The translations under genes were made by a program, and so were the position numbers. Positions 43,672-52,053 of a stretch of 64,000 nucleotides of DNA are shown here, in pieces (within the stretch, counting starts at the first letter, position 1; the number at the start of each line of letters is the position of its first letter). Source of the stretch: Actinomycetes bacterium (GTDB lineage Bacteria; Actinomycetota; CALGFH01). The stretch is taken from assembly GCA_030146615.1 (NCBI GenBank), contig JASLBL010000239.1, forward strand, positions 3,426 to 67,425, read 5' to 3'. Under the pieces are notes generated by a model. That model did not search any database and had not been told where the DNA came from. It saw only the letters and a program-made list of their open reading frames with translations.

Positions 43672-43720
43672 CTAAAACAAAAGATCCTTGACAGCTAGCC
43701 TCAGGGCCGTCTATAACAAA
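43672..43720 (+). promoter_or_regulatory. Promoter with direct repeats between regulator and folE transcript
   Basis: TTGACA (43688-43693), an 18-base spacer and TATAAC (43712-43717) form the best sigma-70 promoter in the window, reading rightward. The repeats CTAAAACAAA (43672-43681) and CTATAACAAA (43711-43720), 39 bases apart, flank it, the second overlapping the -10 box. They are likely operator half-sites for the SufR-like protein encoded leftward. This AT-rich patch contrasts strongly with the surrounding DNA. Confidence 0.65.
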
Positions 43721-43748
43721 GACAAGTTCCTGATAGAGGAGGAAGGCC

Positions 43749-43856
43749 ATGACCACCACCGTCCGTCCCCGCACCTCAGCCGCCATCCACGACCCCGCGT
43801 ACCAGGCCTACCTGACCCTGCGGACCGGGTTCATCGTGGCTCCCATCCTGGCCTGA
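43749..43856 (+). pseudogene. Truncated membrane-protein gene behind the strong promoter
   Basis: A 35-residue frame (MTTTVRPRTSAAIHDPAYQA, ending TGFIVAPILA) with a perfect ribosome site, GAGGAGGAAGGCC. The sequence looks like the N-terminal tail and first half-helix of a longer membrane protein (AYQAYLTLRTGFIVAPIL), then stops. It is probably the 5' end of a gene whose body was deleted, leaving its promoter to drive folE 87 bases downstream. A genuine 35-residue peptide cannot be excluded. Confidence 0.5.
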
Positions 43857-43943
43857 CGACGCCGCAGAGCGAGCGGGGTTGTCAACCGGTCAACGCCGCT
43901 CATCTGCCCGCGCTGTCGACCAACCTCCGCGAAAGGGCCCGAC

Positions 43944-44579
43944 ATGTCCGCTGCCGCCCACCCCATGCCCGAGCAGCCCATACCGCTCGGCAGCCGGAAG
44001 CTGGAGGTCGTCGGCCGCTCCCCAGCGGTCGACCTGGTCCGGGCCGAGCGGGCGGTGGCCGAGCTGCTGGCCGCGCTCGGCCAGGACCCCTTGTCCGAGC
44101 GGCTGCTGGACACGCCGCGGCGGGTCGCCGCCAGCTACGCCGAGCTGCTCACCCCGGCACCGTTCACCCTGACCACCTTCCCCAACGACGAGGGCTACGA
44201 CGAGCTGGTCCTGGCCAGGGCCATCCCGTTCCACTCGCTGTGCCAGCACCACCTGCTGCCGTTCACCGGCCTCGCCCACGTGGGCTACCTGCCGGACGGG
44301 CGGATCCTGGGGCTGTCGAAGCTGGCCCGGGTGGTCGAGCTGTTCGCCCGCCGCCTGCAGGTCCAGGAGCGGCTCGCCACCCAGGTCGCCGACTGGCTCC
44401 AGGCCCACCTGGAGCCCAAGGGCGTCGGGGTGGTGCTGGAGGCCGAGCACCTGTGCATGTCGCTACGGGGCGTGCGGGCGGCCGGCGCCCGCACCGTCAC
44501 CTCCGCCCTGCACGGCCTGCTCCGCACCGACGAACGCTCGCGCCAGGAGTTCCTGGCCCTGGCCCGCACCGCCACCTGA
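43944..44579 (+). CDS. folE: GTP cyclohydrolase I
   Basis: 211-residue enzyme converting GTP to 7,8-dihydroneopterin triphosphate, first step of folate and pterin synthesis. The zinc ligands are in FHSLCQHHLLPFTG and HLCMSLRGV, and KLARVVELFARRLQVQERL is the family's substrate-site helix. The N-terminal region RLLDTPRRVAASYAELLTP is standard. The gene is isolated from other folate genes and lies behind a redox-regulator-type promoter, so this may be a dedicated extra copy, for example for pterin or queuosine-like products (inference). Weak AAAGGG ribosome site. Confidence 0.9.
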   Translation: MSAAAHPMPEQPIPLGSRKLEVVGRSPAVDLVRAERAVAELLAALGQDPLSERLLDTPRRVAASYAELLTPAPFTLTTFPNDEGYDELVLARAIPFHSLCQHHLLPFTGLAHVGYLPDGRILGLSKLARVVELFARRLQVQERLATQVADWLQAHLEPKGVGVVLEAEHLCMSLRGVRAAGARTVTSALHGLLRTDERSRQEFLALARTAT

Positions 44580-44598
44580 CCACCGACAAGGAGCTCCG

Positions 44599-45861
44599 AT
44601 GCCCACCAAGCAGACAATTGTGATCGTCGGCGCCGGGCTGGCCGGCGCCAAGGCGGCCGAGACCCTGCGCCCCGAGGGCTTCGACGGCCGCCTGCTCCTC
44701 CTGGGTGAGGAGGCCGAGCAGCCCTACGAGCGCCCGCCGCTGTCCAAGGCCTACCTGCGCGGCGAGACCGGCCGCGACAGCCTCTACGTGCACCAGGACG
44801 GGTTCTACGCCGACAACGAGATCGAGCTGCGCACCACGACCCGGGTCGACTCGATCGCCACGTCCGGCCACCACGTGGAGCTGGCCTCGGGCGAGCGCAT
44901 CGGCTACCAGCGGCTGCTGCTGGCCACCGGCTCCGTCCCGCGCCGCCTGCCCCTGCCCGGGGTGGAGCTGGACGGCGTCCACTACCTGCGCACCCGCCAG
45001 GACGCCGACGTGCTCGCGGCCGCGGCCCGGCGGGCCCAGCACGTCGTGGTGGTCGGGACCGGCTGGATCGGCAGCGAGGCCGCCGCCTCCCTGCGCCAGC
45101 TCGGCCGGGACGTCACCCTGCTCGGCCCCGACAGCGCGCCGCTGGCCCGGGTGCTCGGCCCCGAGATCGGACGCATCTACCGCGACCTGCACGCCGACCA
45201 CGGCGTCCGGCTCGCCCTCGGCACCCGGGTCGCCGGCCTGCTCGGCAACGGCCGCGTCGAGGCGGTCCTCACCGACGGCGGTGACACCATCGAGGGCGAC
45301 CTGGTGCTGGTCGGCGCCGGCGCCGCTCCGCGGACCGAGCTGGCCGAGGCGGCCGGCCTGCCAGTCCGTGACGGGGTGCTGGTCAACGAGCGACTGGAGG
45401 CCGCCGGGGCGGCCGGCGTGTATGCCGTCGGCGACGTCGCCGCCGCCTGGCATCCCCGCTACCAGACCTACCTGCGCGTCGAGCACTGGGCGAACGCGCT
45501 CAACCAGGGCCCGGCCGCAGCCAGGAACATGCTCGGGATCCCCACCGCCTATGTGCGGCTCCCCTACTTCTACTCCGACCAGTACGACCTGGGCATGGAG
45601 TACTCCGGGTTCGCGGCCGACTGGGACCGGGTGGTCGTCCGTGGCGACCTCGCCACCCGGGAGTTCATCGCCTTCTGGCTCAAGGGCCAGCGGGTCGTCG
45701 CCGGGATGAACGCGAACGTCTGGGACGTGGCCGAGCCGATCCAGACCCTGATCCGCAGCGGGCTGCCGGTCGACCCGACGCGGCTCGCCGACCCCGACAT
45801 CTCCCTGGACCAGGTGACCGGCGAGCACGCCGGACAGCTGGCGGCCACGAGCACCCGATGA
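44599..45861 (+). CDS. FAD-dependent ferredoxin/rubredoxin reductase-type oxidoreductase
   Basis: 420 residues. FAD-binding IVIVGAGLAGAKAAETLR at the N-terminus, YERPPLSKAYLRGE, the second dinucleotide site HVVVVGTGWIGSEAAASLRQ near residue 155, and the third FAD motif VYAVGDVAAAW near 277; the C-terminal domain (PYFYSDQYDLGMEYSGFA) is the reductase type. It transfers electrons from NAD(P)H to a ferredoxin, rubredoxin or similar acceptor. It follows folE by 19 bases on the same strand, so both are probably on one transcript. Confidence 0.87.
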   Translation: MPTKQTIVIVGAGLAGAKAAETLRPEGFDGRLLLLGEEAEQPYERPPLSKAYLRGETGRDSLYVHQDGFYADNEIELRTTTRVDSIATSGHHVELASGERIGYQRLLLATGSVPRRLPLPGVELDGVHYLRTRQDADVLAAAARRAQHVVVVGTGWIGSEAAASLRQLGRDVTLLGPDSAPLARVLGPEIGRIYRDLHADHGVRLALGTRVAGLLGNGRVEAVLTDGGDTIEGDLVLVGAGAAPRTELAEAAGLPVRDGVLVNERLEAAGAAGVYAVGDVAAAWHPRYQTYLRVEHWANALNQGPAAARNMLGIPTAYVRLPYFYSDQYDLGMEYSGFAADWDRVVVRGDLATREFIAFWLKGQRVVAGMNANVWDVAEPIQTLIRSGLPVDPTRLADPDISLDQVTGEHAGQLAATSTR

Positions 45862-45930
45862 CTAGGCTGCACCAACTCCACAACCTGCACGGCCAGGGCC
45901 TCTGGCTGGGACAACCGCACCCGCGGCGAT
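45858..45930 (+). pseudogene. 5' fragment of a second transaldolase gene
   Basis: MTRLHQLHNLHGQGLWL resembles the transaldolase N-terminus directly downstream (MSKLQRLYDEQGQSPWLDNLTREYL). One extra G after LWL breaks the frame; removing it gives DNRTRGDVTGD, again transaldolase-like. Only about 24 residues survive before homology ends. The ATG overlaps the stop of the flavoenzyme gene, so the older transaldolase copy was coupled to it. Its remains lie about 85 bases before the intact gene. Confidence 0.5.
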
Positions 45931-46012
45931 GTCACCGGCGACCATCCGGTGTGGCACCGGTCCGAGACCGATGTGCTCCCGGGCCGGCACGACCGACGAG
46001 AGAAGTGATGAC

Positions 46013-47119
46013 ATGAGCAAGCTCCAGCGCCTATACGACGAGCAGGGCCAGAGTCCCTGGCTCGACAACCTGACCCGGGAGTATCTCCGCGACGGGACGC
46101 TCGGCCGGCTGGTGGCTGACGGGATCCGGGGGGTGACGGCCAACCCGACGATCTTCGCCAGGGCCATCGAAGGCTCCGACGCCTACGACGAGCAGTTCGC
46201 GACGCTCATCGCCCAGGGGCGTCCGGTGACGGACGCCTACTGGGACCTGGTCGTGGACGACATCGTCGACGCGCTGGGTGTGCTGCGACCGACCTTCGAT
46301 TCCAGCGCAGGCATCGACGGGTTCGTGTCGGTCGAGGTCGCACCGGAACTGGCCCGCGACACCGATGCCACCATCGCTGCTGCCCGCCAGCTGCACGAGC
46401 GGATCGCCCAGCCGAACCTGTTCGTGAAGATCCCGGCCACCGGCGAGGGCGTGCCCGCCGTCCAGGCGATGATCGCCGAGGGACGAAGCATCAACATCAC
46501 ACTGATCTTCTCGCTGGCCCGCTACGCCGAGGTGATCGACGCCTACCTCTCCGGGCTCGAGACCCTCGCCGAGGGAGGCGGCGACCTCACCTCGGTGCAC
46601 AGCGTGGCGTCGTTCTTCGTCAGCCGGGTCGACACCGAGGTCGACCGTCGCCTGGACGCCATCGGCACCAGCGACGCGCTCGCGCTGCAAGGCCAGGCCG
46701 CGGTCACCCAGGCCAAGCTCGCCTACCGGCTGTTCCGTGACCGCTTCGCCGGCGAACGGTGGGAGCGGCTGGCGGCCCGGGGCGCACACGTGCAGCGACC
46801 CTTGTGGGCGTCGACGTCGACCAAGAACTCCTCGTACCCCGACACCATCTACGTCGACAGCCTCATCGGGCCCGACACGGTCAACACCCTGCCCGAGGCG
46901 ACCATTGCCGCGTTCGAGGACCACGGCACCATCGCCCGAACCCTCGACAGCGGTGTCGCCGAGGCCGGCGCGGTGATGGACACGCTGGCCGAGGTCGGTG
47001 TGGACATGGACGACGTCGGACAGACCCTCGAAGACCAGGGCGTGGCCAGCTTCCACCAGTCGTTCGCCCACGTCCTCCAGGCCCTCGAGAGCAAGGCGCG
47101 CCAGCTGGCGCCGCGCTGA
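46013..47119 (+). CDS. tal: Transaldolase
   Basis: 368-residue transaldolase of the actinobacterial/cyanobacterial length class, exchanging dihydroxyacetone units between sugar phosphates in the pentose phosphate pathway. The Schiff-base Lys is in NLFVKIPATGEGVPA near residue 140; GVTANPTIFARAI near the start and WASTSTKNSSYPDTIYVDSLIGPDTVNT near residue 270 are standard. It is followed at once by a membrane protein and a GH15 enzyme on the same strand. A trehalose or glycogen-linked carbon flux during stress is a plausible context. Confidence 0.93.
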   Translation: MSKLQRLYDEQGQSPWLDNLTREYLRDGTLGRLVADGIRGVTANPTIFARAIEGSDAYDEQFATLIAQGRPVTDAYWDLVVDDIVDALGVLRPTFDSSAGIDGFVSVEVAPELARDTDATIAAARQLHERIAQPNLFVKIPATGEGVPAVQAMIAEGRSINITLIFSLARYAEVIDAYLSGLETLAEGGGDLTSVHSVASFFVSRVDTEVDRRLDAIGTSDALALQGQAAVTQAKLAYRLFRDRFAGERWERLAARGAHVQRPLWASTSTKNSSYPDTIYVDSLIGPDTVNTLPEATIAAFEDHGTIARTLDSGVAEAGAVMDTLAEVGVDMDDVGQTLEDQGVASFHQSFAHVLQALESKARQLAPR

Positions 47120-47120
47120 C

Positions 47121-47597
47121 ATGGATTGGAATGGCTGGGCGCTGTTCGGCCTCGTCGCCACCGCCGCCCTGACCGCGGTGATGATCATGGCCCAGCTGGC
47201 CGGGCTGACCCGACTCGACCTGCCGCTGCTGCTCGGCACCATCGTCACCGAAGACCCCGACCGGGCCCGGGTCGCCGGGTTCTTCCTCCATCTGGTGATC
47301 GGACAAGGGTTCGCCCTGGGCTATGCCGCCAGCTTCTCGCTGCTGGACCGGGCCACCTGGTGGCTGGGCGGGCTGCTCGGGCTGCTCCATGTCGCGGTCT
47401 CCCTCACCGTGCTCGTCCCCCTCCTTGAGGGCGTGCACCCGCGTATGGCGTCGCACCGGGCCGGTCGATCCTCGACCGCGGTGCTGGAGCCGCCGGGGCT
47501 GCTCGGCCTCAACTACGGCGGCCAGACCCCCGTCGTCACCATCGCCGCCCATCTCACCTACGGCGTCGCCCTCGGCGTTCTCCTCCAGGTCCACTGA
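47121..47597 (+). CDS. Four-helix membrane protein of unknown function
   Basis: 158-residue integral membrane protein with helices at about 6-28, 52-72, 78-103 and 133-155. The start follows the transaldolase stop by one base and its stop is one base before the GH15 start, so all three genes are co-transcribed. LLLGTIVTEDPDRARVAGFFLHLVIGQ between helices 1 and 2 looks conserved in character, and the loop before the last helix (MASHRAGRSSTAVLEPPGLL) may face outside. No family assigned. Confidence 0.75.
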   Translation: MDWNGWALFGLVATAALTAVMIMAQLAGLTRLDLPLLLGTIVTEDPDRARVAGFFLHLVIGQGFALGYAASFSLLDRATWWLGGLLGLLHVAVSLTVLVPLLEGVHPRMASHRAGRSSTAVLEPPGLLGLNYGGQTPVVTIAAHLTYGVALGVLLQVH

Positions 47598-47598
47598 C

Positions 47599-49413
47599 AT
47601 GGGCCATCTGTTCCCGACCGCCGTCGAGGCGGCCCGGCCCATCGAGGACTACGGGCTGCTCGGTGACACTCGCACCGCAGCACTTGTCGGCTCCGACGGC
47701 GCCGTCGACTGGCTCTGCGTCCCCCGCTTCGACGGCCAACCCGTGTTCGGCCGCCTGGTCGGCGGGCCGGCGGCGGGCACCTTCCGCATGGGGCCGGCTG
47801 GAGCGGCCACGGTCATCGCCCGCCGCTACCGGCCCCACACCGCCACCCTTGCAACGACCTGGGACACGCCGGGCGGGCAGCTCAGCCTGACCGAGGGGAT
47901 GATCGCCGACGTCACCGGCCAGTTGCTGCCGTCCAACCTGCTGGTACGCCGGCTCACCGCCACCAATGGCCCGGTTAACGCCGTGATCGAGTTCGATCCC
48001 CGCCTCGGCGAACAACACCGGCTACCGCGCATCGAGTACCGCGGCGACGTCGTCGTGTGCAGCTGGTCGACCACCGCCCTCGCGTTGCGCTCATCGCCGC
48101 CGCTCCGCCTCCAAGTAGGACGACCGGCGACGGTGCGTGTCGCGCCCGGTCGGCCCGTCACCCTCGCGCTCAGCGTCGCCGACCGCGAACCGCTGATCTA
48201 TGTCGACCCCGACGCGGCCTGGGCAGCACTGGCGGCCGACGAACACGGCTGGCGGACCTGGTGTGCCGACATCGACGGCGACCTCCCACACCGCGACGCG
48301 GTGGCCCGCAGCCTGCTCACCCTGCGCCTGCTGACCTACTCCCCGTCGGGGGCGCCGGTCGCGGCACCGACAACCTCGCTCCCAGAGGATCCCGGCGGGA
48401 TCCGCAACTGGGACTACCGCTACGCCTGGCCCCGCGACGCCAGCATCGGCATCGGCGCCTTCCTCGGCGTCGGCAAGCACGACGAGGCCCGCCATTTCCT
48501 GGCCTGGCTGCTCCACGCCAGCCGCCTGGACCGGCCCCGCCTCCCCGTCCTGCTCACCCTCCACGGCCGCCACCCGACCGCGGAACGGGAACTCGACGGC
48601 TGGCCCGGCTACGCCCACAGCCGCCCGGTCCGCGTCGGCAACGGCGCCGCCAACCAGCACCAGCTCGACGGCTACGGCTGGGTCCTTGACGCCGCCTGGC
48701 TCCTCACCCGCGCCGGCCATCGCATCGACTCCGAGACCTGGCGGGCCATGCGCGGCTTCGCCGACGACGTCGCGAAACGGTGGCGTGAACCCGACGCCGG
48801 GATCTGGGAGATCCGCGGTGATGGCGCCCACCACGTGCACTCCAAGCTCATGGCCTGGCTCGCCCTCGACCGTGCCCTGCGCATCGCCTCCACCCGCCGC
48901 ACCCCGGCCCGGCACGTCGCACGATGGCACGCCGAGCGCGAGGCCATGGCCGCCGACATCATCGCTGCTGGCTTCAACCCCGAGCTCGGCAGCTACACCC
49001 GCACCTACGGCGCCAACGATCTCGACGCCGCCGTGCTCGTCATTCCCCTCCTCGGCCTCGAACCGCGCGACTCGCCGCGGGTCCGGGCCACCATCGAGGC
49101 CGTGCGCCGCAAGCTCAGCGCCGGCGGCCCACTGCTGTACCGCTACCCGCCCGGCCAAGACGGCCTGCCCGGCACCGAAGGCGCCTTCCTCCCCTGCTCG
49201 TTCTGGCTGGTCCAAGCCCTCGCCAGCACAGGCCGCGTCGACCAAGCGACCCAGCTGTTCGCCGACCTCCTCGACCTCGCCAACCCACTCAGCCTCCTAC
49301 CCGAGGAGATCGACCCCGGGACCCGCGGCTACCTCGGCAACTACCCCCAAGCCCTGACCCACGCCGCACTCGTCCAAGCCGCCCTGGCGATCCGCGACGC
49401 TCACCCGACTTGA
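47599..49413 (+). CDS. Glycoside hydrolase family 15 (trehalase/glucoamylase-like)
   Basis: 604 residues. An N-terminal beta-sandwich (from PIEDYGLLGDTRTAALVGSDGAVDWLC) precedes the alpha/alpha-toroid catalytic domain, with IRNWDYRYAWPRDASIGIGAFL near residue 270, ANQHQLDGYGWVLDAAWL, the catalytic acid region DAGIWEIRGDGAHHVHSKLMAWLALDRAL near 410, and the base in TEGAFLPCSFWLVQAL near 530. This organisation matches actinobacterial GH15 proteins shown in mycobacteria to be trehalases. No signal peptide, so it probably acts on cytoplasmic trehalose or dextrins. It ends the transaldolase operon. Confidence 0.9.
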   Translation: MGHLFPTAVEAARPIEDYGLLGDTRTAALVGSDGAVDWLCVPRFDGQPVFGRLVGGPAAGTFRMGPAGAATVIARRYRPHTATLATTWDTPGGQLSLTEGMIADVTGQLLPSNLLVRRLTATNGPVNAVIEFDPRLGEQHRLPRIEYRGDVVVCSWSTTALALRSSPPLRLQVGRPATVRVAPGRPVTLALSVADREPLIYVDPDAAWAALAADEHGWRTWCADIDGDLPHRDAVARSLLTLRLLTYSPSGAPVAAPTTSLPEDPGGIRNWDYRYAWPRDASIGIGAFLGVGKHDEARHFLAWLLHASRLDRPRLPVLLTLHGRHPTAERELDGWPGYAHSRPVRVGNGAANQHQLDGYGWVLDAAWLLTRAGHRIDSETWRAMRGFADDVAKRWREPDAGIWEIRGDGAHHVHSKLMAWLALDRALRIASTRRTPARHVARWHAEREAMAADIIAAGFNPELGSYTRTYGANDLDAAVLVIPLLGLEPRDSPRVRATIEAVRRKLSAGGPLLYRYPPGQDGLPGTEGAFLPCSFWLVQALASTGRVDQATQLFADLLDLANPLSLLPEEIDPGTRGYLGNYPQALTHAALVQAALAIRDAHPT

Positions 49414-49561
49414 CCAGACCGCATCGTCGCCAACACGTCCACCGCCTTCGCTCAGCAGACGCAGCACCGGAGCGTCGGCATTGCGTCAGGGCCCTGGCTC
49501 TCCGAGCCTGAAGCGCTCGCCGGTCCGCGCCGCCCGTTCCTGGAGGCCGACTCGGCTCGGC

Positions 49562-49900
49562 TCAGCCCCTGATCAGATCGGCAAGCACCGCGGCCTCGCT
49601 GATCTCAGCATGCCTGGTCGCGGTGGGCAGCGTCAGCGTCCCGCTCTCGGCCAGCTCCCCCAGGTGCTGTAGCACTTGGGCACGCTCGGCGTCCTTGAGT
49701 TCCTCGCGGTAACGGCGGCCGAACTCTTCAAACCGTTCGGGGTCGTGGCTGTACCACTTGCGCAGCTCTGTCGACGGGGCGACCTGCTTGAGCCACAGAT
49801 CGAGGCGAGCCTTGTCCTTGGTCAGCCCTCGCGGCCAGATGCGGTCGACCAGCACCCGGGTCCCGCCTTCTGACTCCGGCTCATCGTAGATTCGGCGCAC
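49562..49900 (-). CDS. DUF488 family protein
   Basis: About 112 residues of the DUF488 family: RIYDEPESEGGTRVLVDRIWPRGLTKDKARLDLWLKQVAPS is the diagnostic block, followed by LRKWYSHDPERFEEFGRRYREEL. The family function is not established. The GTG at 49900 is the first start in frame, but relatives usually have a few more residues (the frame continues upstream as DVRV), so the start may be further out. Confidence 0.82.
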   Translation of the reverse strand: MRRIYDEPESEGGTRVLVDRIWPRGLTKDKARLDLWLKQVAPSTELRKWYSHDPERFEEFGRRYREELKDAERAQVLQHLGELAESGTLTLPTATRHAEISEAAVLADLIRG

Positions 49901-50107
49901 CCGTACATCCGGCTTGCCGTGAGCGGAGACCCGAAGTGTCAGCCATCGTCACTCAGTTCCTCAGTTCCACATGCGAATGGGCGCATGGCGTGCCAGAAGA
50001 CCTGCCAGGAATTTGGCCGTGTAGCCAGCGGACCGGACAGCCCAGTCTGGTAGCTTCCGGATGCGGCTCCGTCAGGGTGCCGACACGCTCCGAAGCCTAG
50101 GCAGGAT

Positions 50108-50821
50108 GTGACAGCCATGCCCGCAAGGGACAGCTACTGGCTGCTGAGGATCGGAGCGGGCGCGGGCGTCCTCGGCGCGGTGTTCGCCGGAGTCGGCAAC
50201 CTGCTGCATCCGATCACCCCGCGCGACGATCCGCCGGGGGTGGCACGCGTCATCGCCGACAGTGACCTCTGGACGCTCATCCATCTGGTCATCGTCATCG
50301 GCATCATCCTGATGCCGGCCGGCCTGCTCGCGGTTCGGCACTCGATCGCGCAGAACGGCTTCACCGACGCGCTCACGCGCCTTGGCATGTACGCGGCGAC
50401 GATCGGTGCCACGGTTGGGGTGATCACGCTGATCCTGGATGGCGTGGCGGCCAAGCAGCTGGCCGACCAGTGGGCGGCCGCACCTGAGCCCGCGAAGGCG
50501 GCCGCGCTCGGCCTGGTCTCGGCCAACGAGACGGTCAACTTCGCCCTGGGCGGTCTGTTCAACCTGTCCTTCGCGGGCGTCCCCTACCTGCTCTTCGGTC
50601 TAGCCGTGGCCCGTGCCGGCAGCTACCCGCGATGGCTCGGATGGGTGGCGTTCGCCGCTGGGATCGGATCGGTGCTCGCAGGGCTCATCCAGGCCCTTAC
50701 CGGCAAGCCGACGACCCTCTCGCTGATCCTGACCATCATCGGCCCCACCGTGGTCACACTGTGGACGCTGGTGATTGGAGTCCTCCTGTGGCGTCGATCC
50801 GCTAGCGCCGCGAAGGACTGA
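50108..50821 (+). CDS. Six-helix membrane protein (DUF4386-like)
   Basis: About 237 residues with membrane helices at roughly 12-34, 58-78, 94-116, 146-168, 178-198 and 208-230. The layout and the loop PRDDPPGVARVIADSDLWTLIH recall DUF4386-type membrane proteins, but the assignment is tentative. The start could be GTG 50108 or ATG 50117; AGGCAGGAT lies in front. It is transcribed away from DUF488 and stands alone. Confidence 0.7.
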   Translation: MTAMPARDSYWLLRIGAGAGVLGAVFAGVGNLLHPITPRDDPPGVARVIADSDLWTLIHLVIVIGIILMPAGLLAVRHSIAQNGFTDALTRLGMYAATIGATVGVITLILDGVAAKQLADQWAAAPEPAKAAALGLVSANETVNFALGGLFNLSFAGVPYLLFGLAVARAGSYPRWLGWVAFAAGIGSVLAGLIQALTGKPTTLSLILTIIGPTVVTLWTLVIGVLLWRRSASAAKD

Positions 50822-50937
50822 ACTGCCATGCAGGCACGCTCACCTGCCACCACGGGGGCTGGGCGGAACGAACCTGGCGTGCTCGCGTTTAGCTGCCGTT
50901 GTTGATTCCGTCGGATCGTCTGGGATGATCCTGTAAG

Positions 50938-51444
50938 TCAGGCAACTCGGCCAGGTTTGGGTCGAGCGGGATCCTCGCCGCCGATCCCGGCGGCTACCAG
51001 GATGTCGGCCGGCCCGGCGCTGTTGGCCGCGTCGGCGGCCATCGTCATCGCGATCTCCGCCGCTGCCGTTGTGGCCTGCGGTGGGACCACCAGCAGGGCC
51101 ACGCGATCCTGGCCCGCTCTGGTCACCCCGATTGTATGGGCGTCCATATGGCGGAACCAGCCCACGCGGACGCGGCGACCAGCCACGGCCACGCGGCGGG
51201 GAGCGGTGTCCCAGGCGTCCAGGTTGAGCGCCACCCGGGTGGTCGGTCCAAGGGAGGCGTCCAGACCCGCGATGAGGCCGGGGAGCTCGGCATCCGGATC
51301 CCGCGAGCGCGGCCACCAGCCACCGTCAACGGCTCCGGTGCCGGCCATCGTGGGGTCCAGCTGCAGCCGCAGCCCCGGCCGCGCCGGCGGTCGGGTGGAA
51401 GGAGGAGCGGTGGTGGGGGTGGTGCTGGTGCTGGTCGCGGTCAC
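50938..51444 (-). CDS. DUF5994 family protein
   Basis: 168 residues. The diagnostic block is GLRLQLDPTMAGTGAVDGGWWPRSRDPDAELPGLIAGLD, with RRVRVGWFRHMDAHTIGVTRAGQDRVALLVVPP later and an alanine-rich helical end. This is the actinobacterial DUF5994 pattern; function unknown. The frame is open much further upstream, but those residues are Pro/Arg-rich; the GTG at 51444 just before TATSTSTTP is chosen. No strong ribosome site is seen. Confidence 0.78.
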   Translation of the reverse strand: MTATSTSTTPTTAPPSTRPPARPGLRLQLDPTMAGTGAVDGGWWPRSRDPDAELPGLIAGLDASLGPTTRVALNLDAWDTAPRRVAVAGRRVRVGWFRHMDAHTIGVTRAGQDRVALLVVPPQATTAAAEIAMTMAADAANSAGPADILVAAGIGGEDPARPKPGRVA

Positions 51445-51499
51445 GTCGTCGGCTCCGTTCTCGGTTCCGCATGGAACCGACCTGGTGAATGGGCTGGGG

Positions 51500-51859
51500 T
51501 CAGGCGGCTCGTGCTGGTGTCGGCTGGGGGCTGGGGTCGGGCAGCGGGATCGGTGCCGCAGGTGTTCGTGCGTCGCGCCGGCTGGCTGGCGGGTGGGTGT
51601 CGTGGCCAGGCCTGTTGGTGAGCCCGCTGAGCCAGTAGCCCACCGCCGGGCTGGACCAGGTCCGCGACCTGGTCGAGGACCATGGGGCGGTGTCGGTGGC
51701 GGCGGGGTCGGTAAGGAACTGCCAGATCGCCTGGGCGGCCGCATCGTCCAGACCATCGCGGTGGTTACCGCCTAGACGGTCCAGCTCACCGGCAACCTCG
51801 GTGGGTGGTCCGGTGTCGCTGTTATGGCTAAGCCGCGCGGGTGGGTAGTGGATCACCAT
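51500..51859 (-). CDS. Hypothetical protein, possibly frameshifted
   Basis: The first 60 residues (MVIHYPPARLSHNSDTGPPT, then DGLDDAAAQAIWQFLTDPAA) have normal composition and a good start. Thereafter the frame becomes Arg/Ser/Pro-rich, while a neighbouring frame reads VLDQVADLVQPGGGLLAQRAHQ, so a one-base shift near 51685 is likely. No family recognised. The 194 bases between this gene and the Hsp20 terminator show no further gene. Confidence 0.4.
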   Translation of the reverse strand: MVIHYPPARLSHNSDTGPPTEVAGELDRLGGNHRDGLDDAAAQAIWQFLTDPAATDTAPWSSTRSRTWSSPAVGYWLSGLTNRPGHDTHPPASRRDARTPAAPIPLPDPSPQPTPARAA

Positions 51860-52022
51860 GGCGAGTCCTCCAAGGACCTAGCTGACCGGGGCGATGTGGT
51901 GAGCGCGGTGTCAGGTGCTGGTTGAGCTGCTGGCCGTCAGCGAGGGTCCTTGGATCTGGTTGATCGCTCGTTGCTGGTGCCCGTCGAGGATCCAGCACGC
52001 TGCACAGCGGGGAGACCGAAGG

Positions 52023-52045
52023 GGGGCGCGCCGTCGGCGCGCCCC
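52023..52045. terminator. Hairpin terminator of hsp20
   Basis: GGGGCGCGCC-GTC-GGCGCGCCCC is a perfect ten-base stem with a three-base loop, nine bases beyond the hsp20 stop codon. It lacks a T-run, as is common for terminators in high-GC actinobacteria, and its stability and position make it the best terminator candidate in the window. Confidence 0.65.
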
Positions 52046-52053
52046 GTCTCGGC

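Noticed and set aside
43749..43856. Treating the 35-codon ORF as an attenuator leader peptide for folE
   Set aside because: No run of regulatory codons and no competing hairpins were evident; a truncated membrane-protein start explains the sequence better.
50957..51775. 272-codon plus frame with a signal-like start (MSAGPALLAASAAIVIAISA)
   Set aside because: Antisense to the DUF5994 gene, whose diagnostic block is clear; the rest of the plus product is Arg/Gly-rich.
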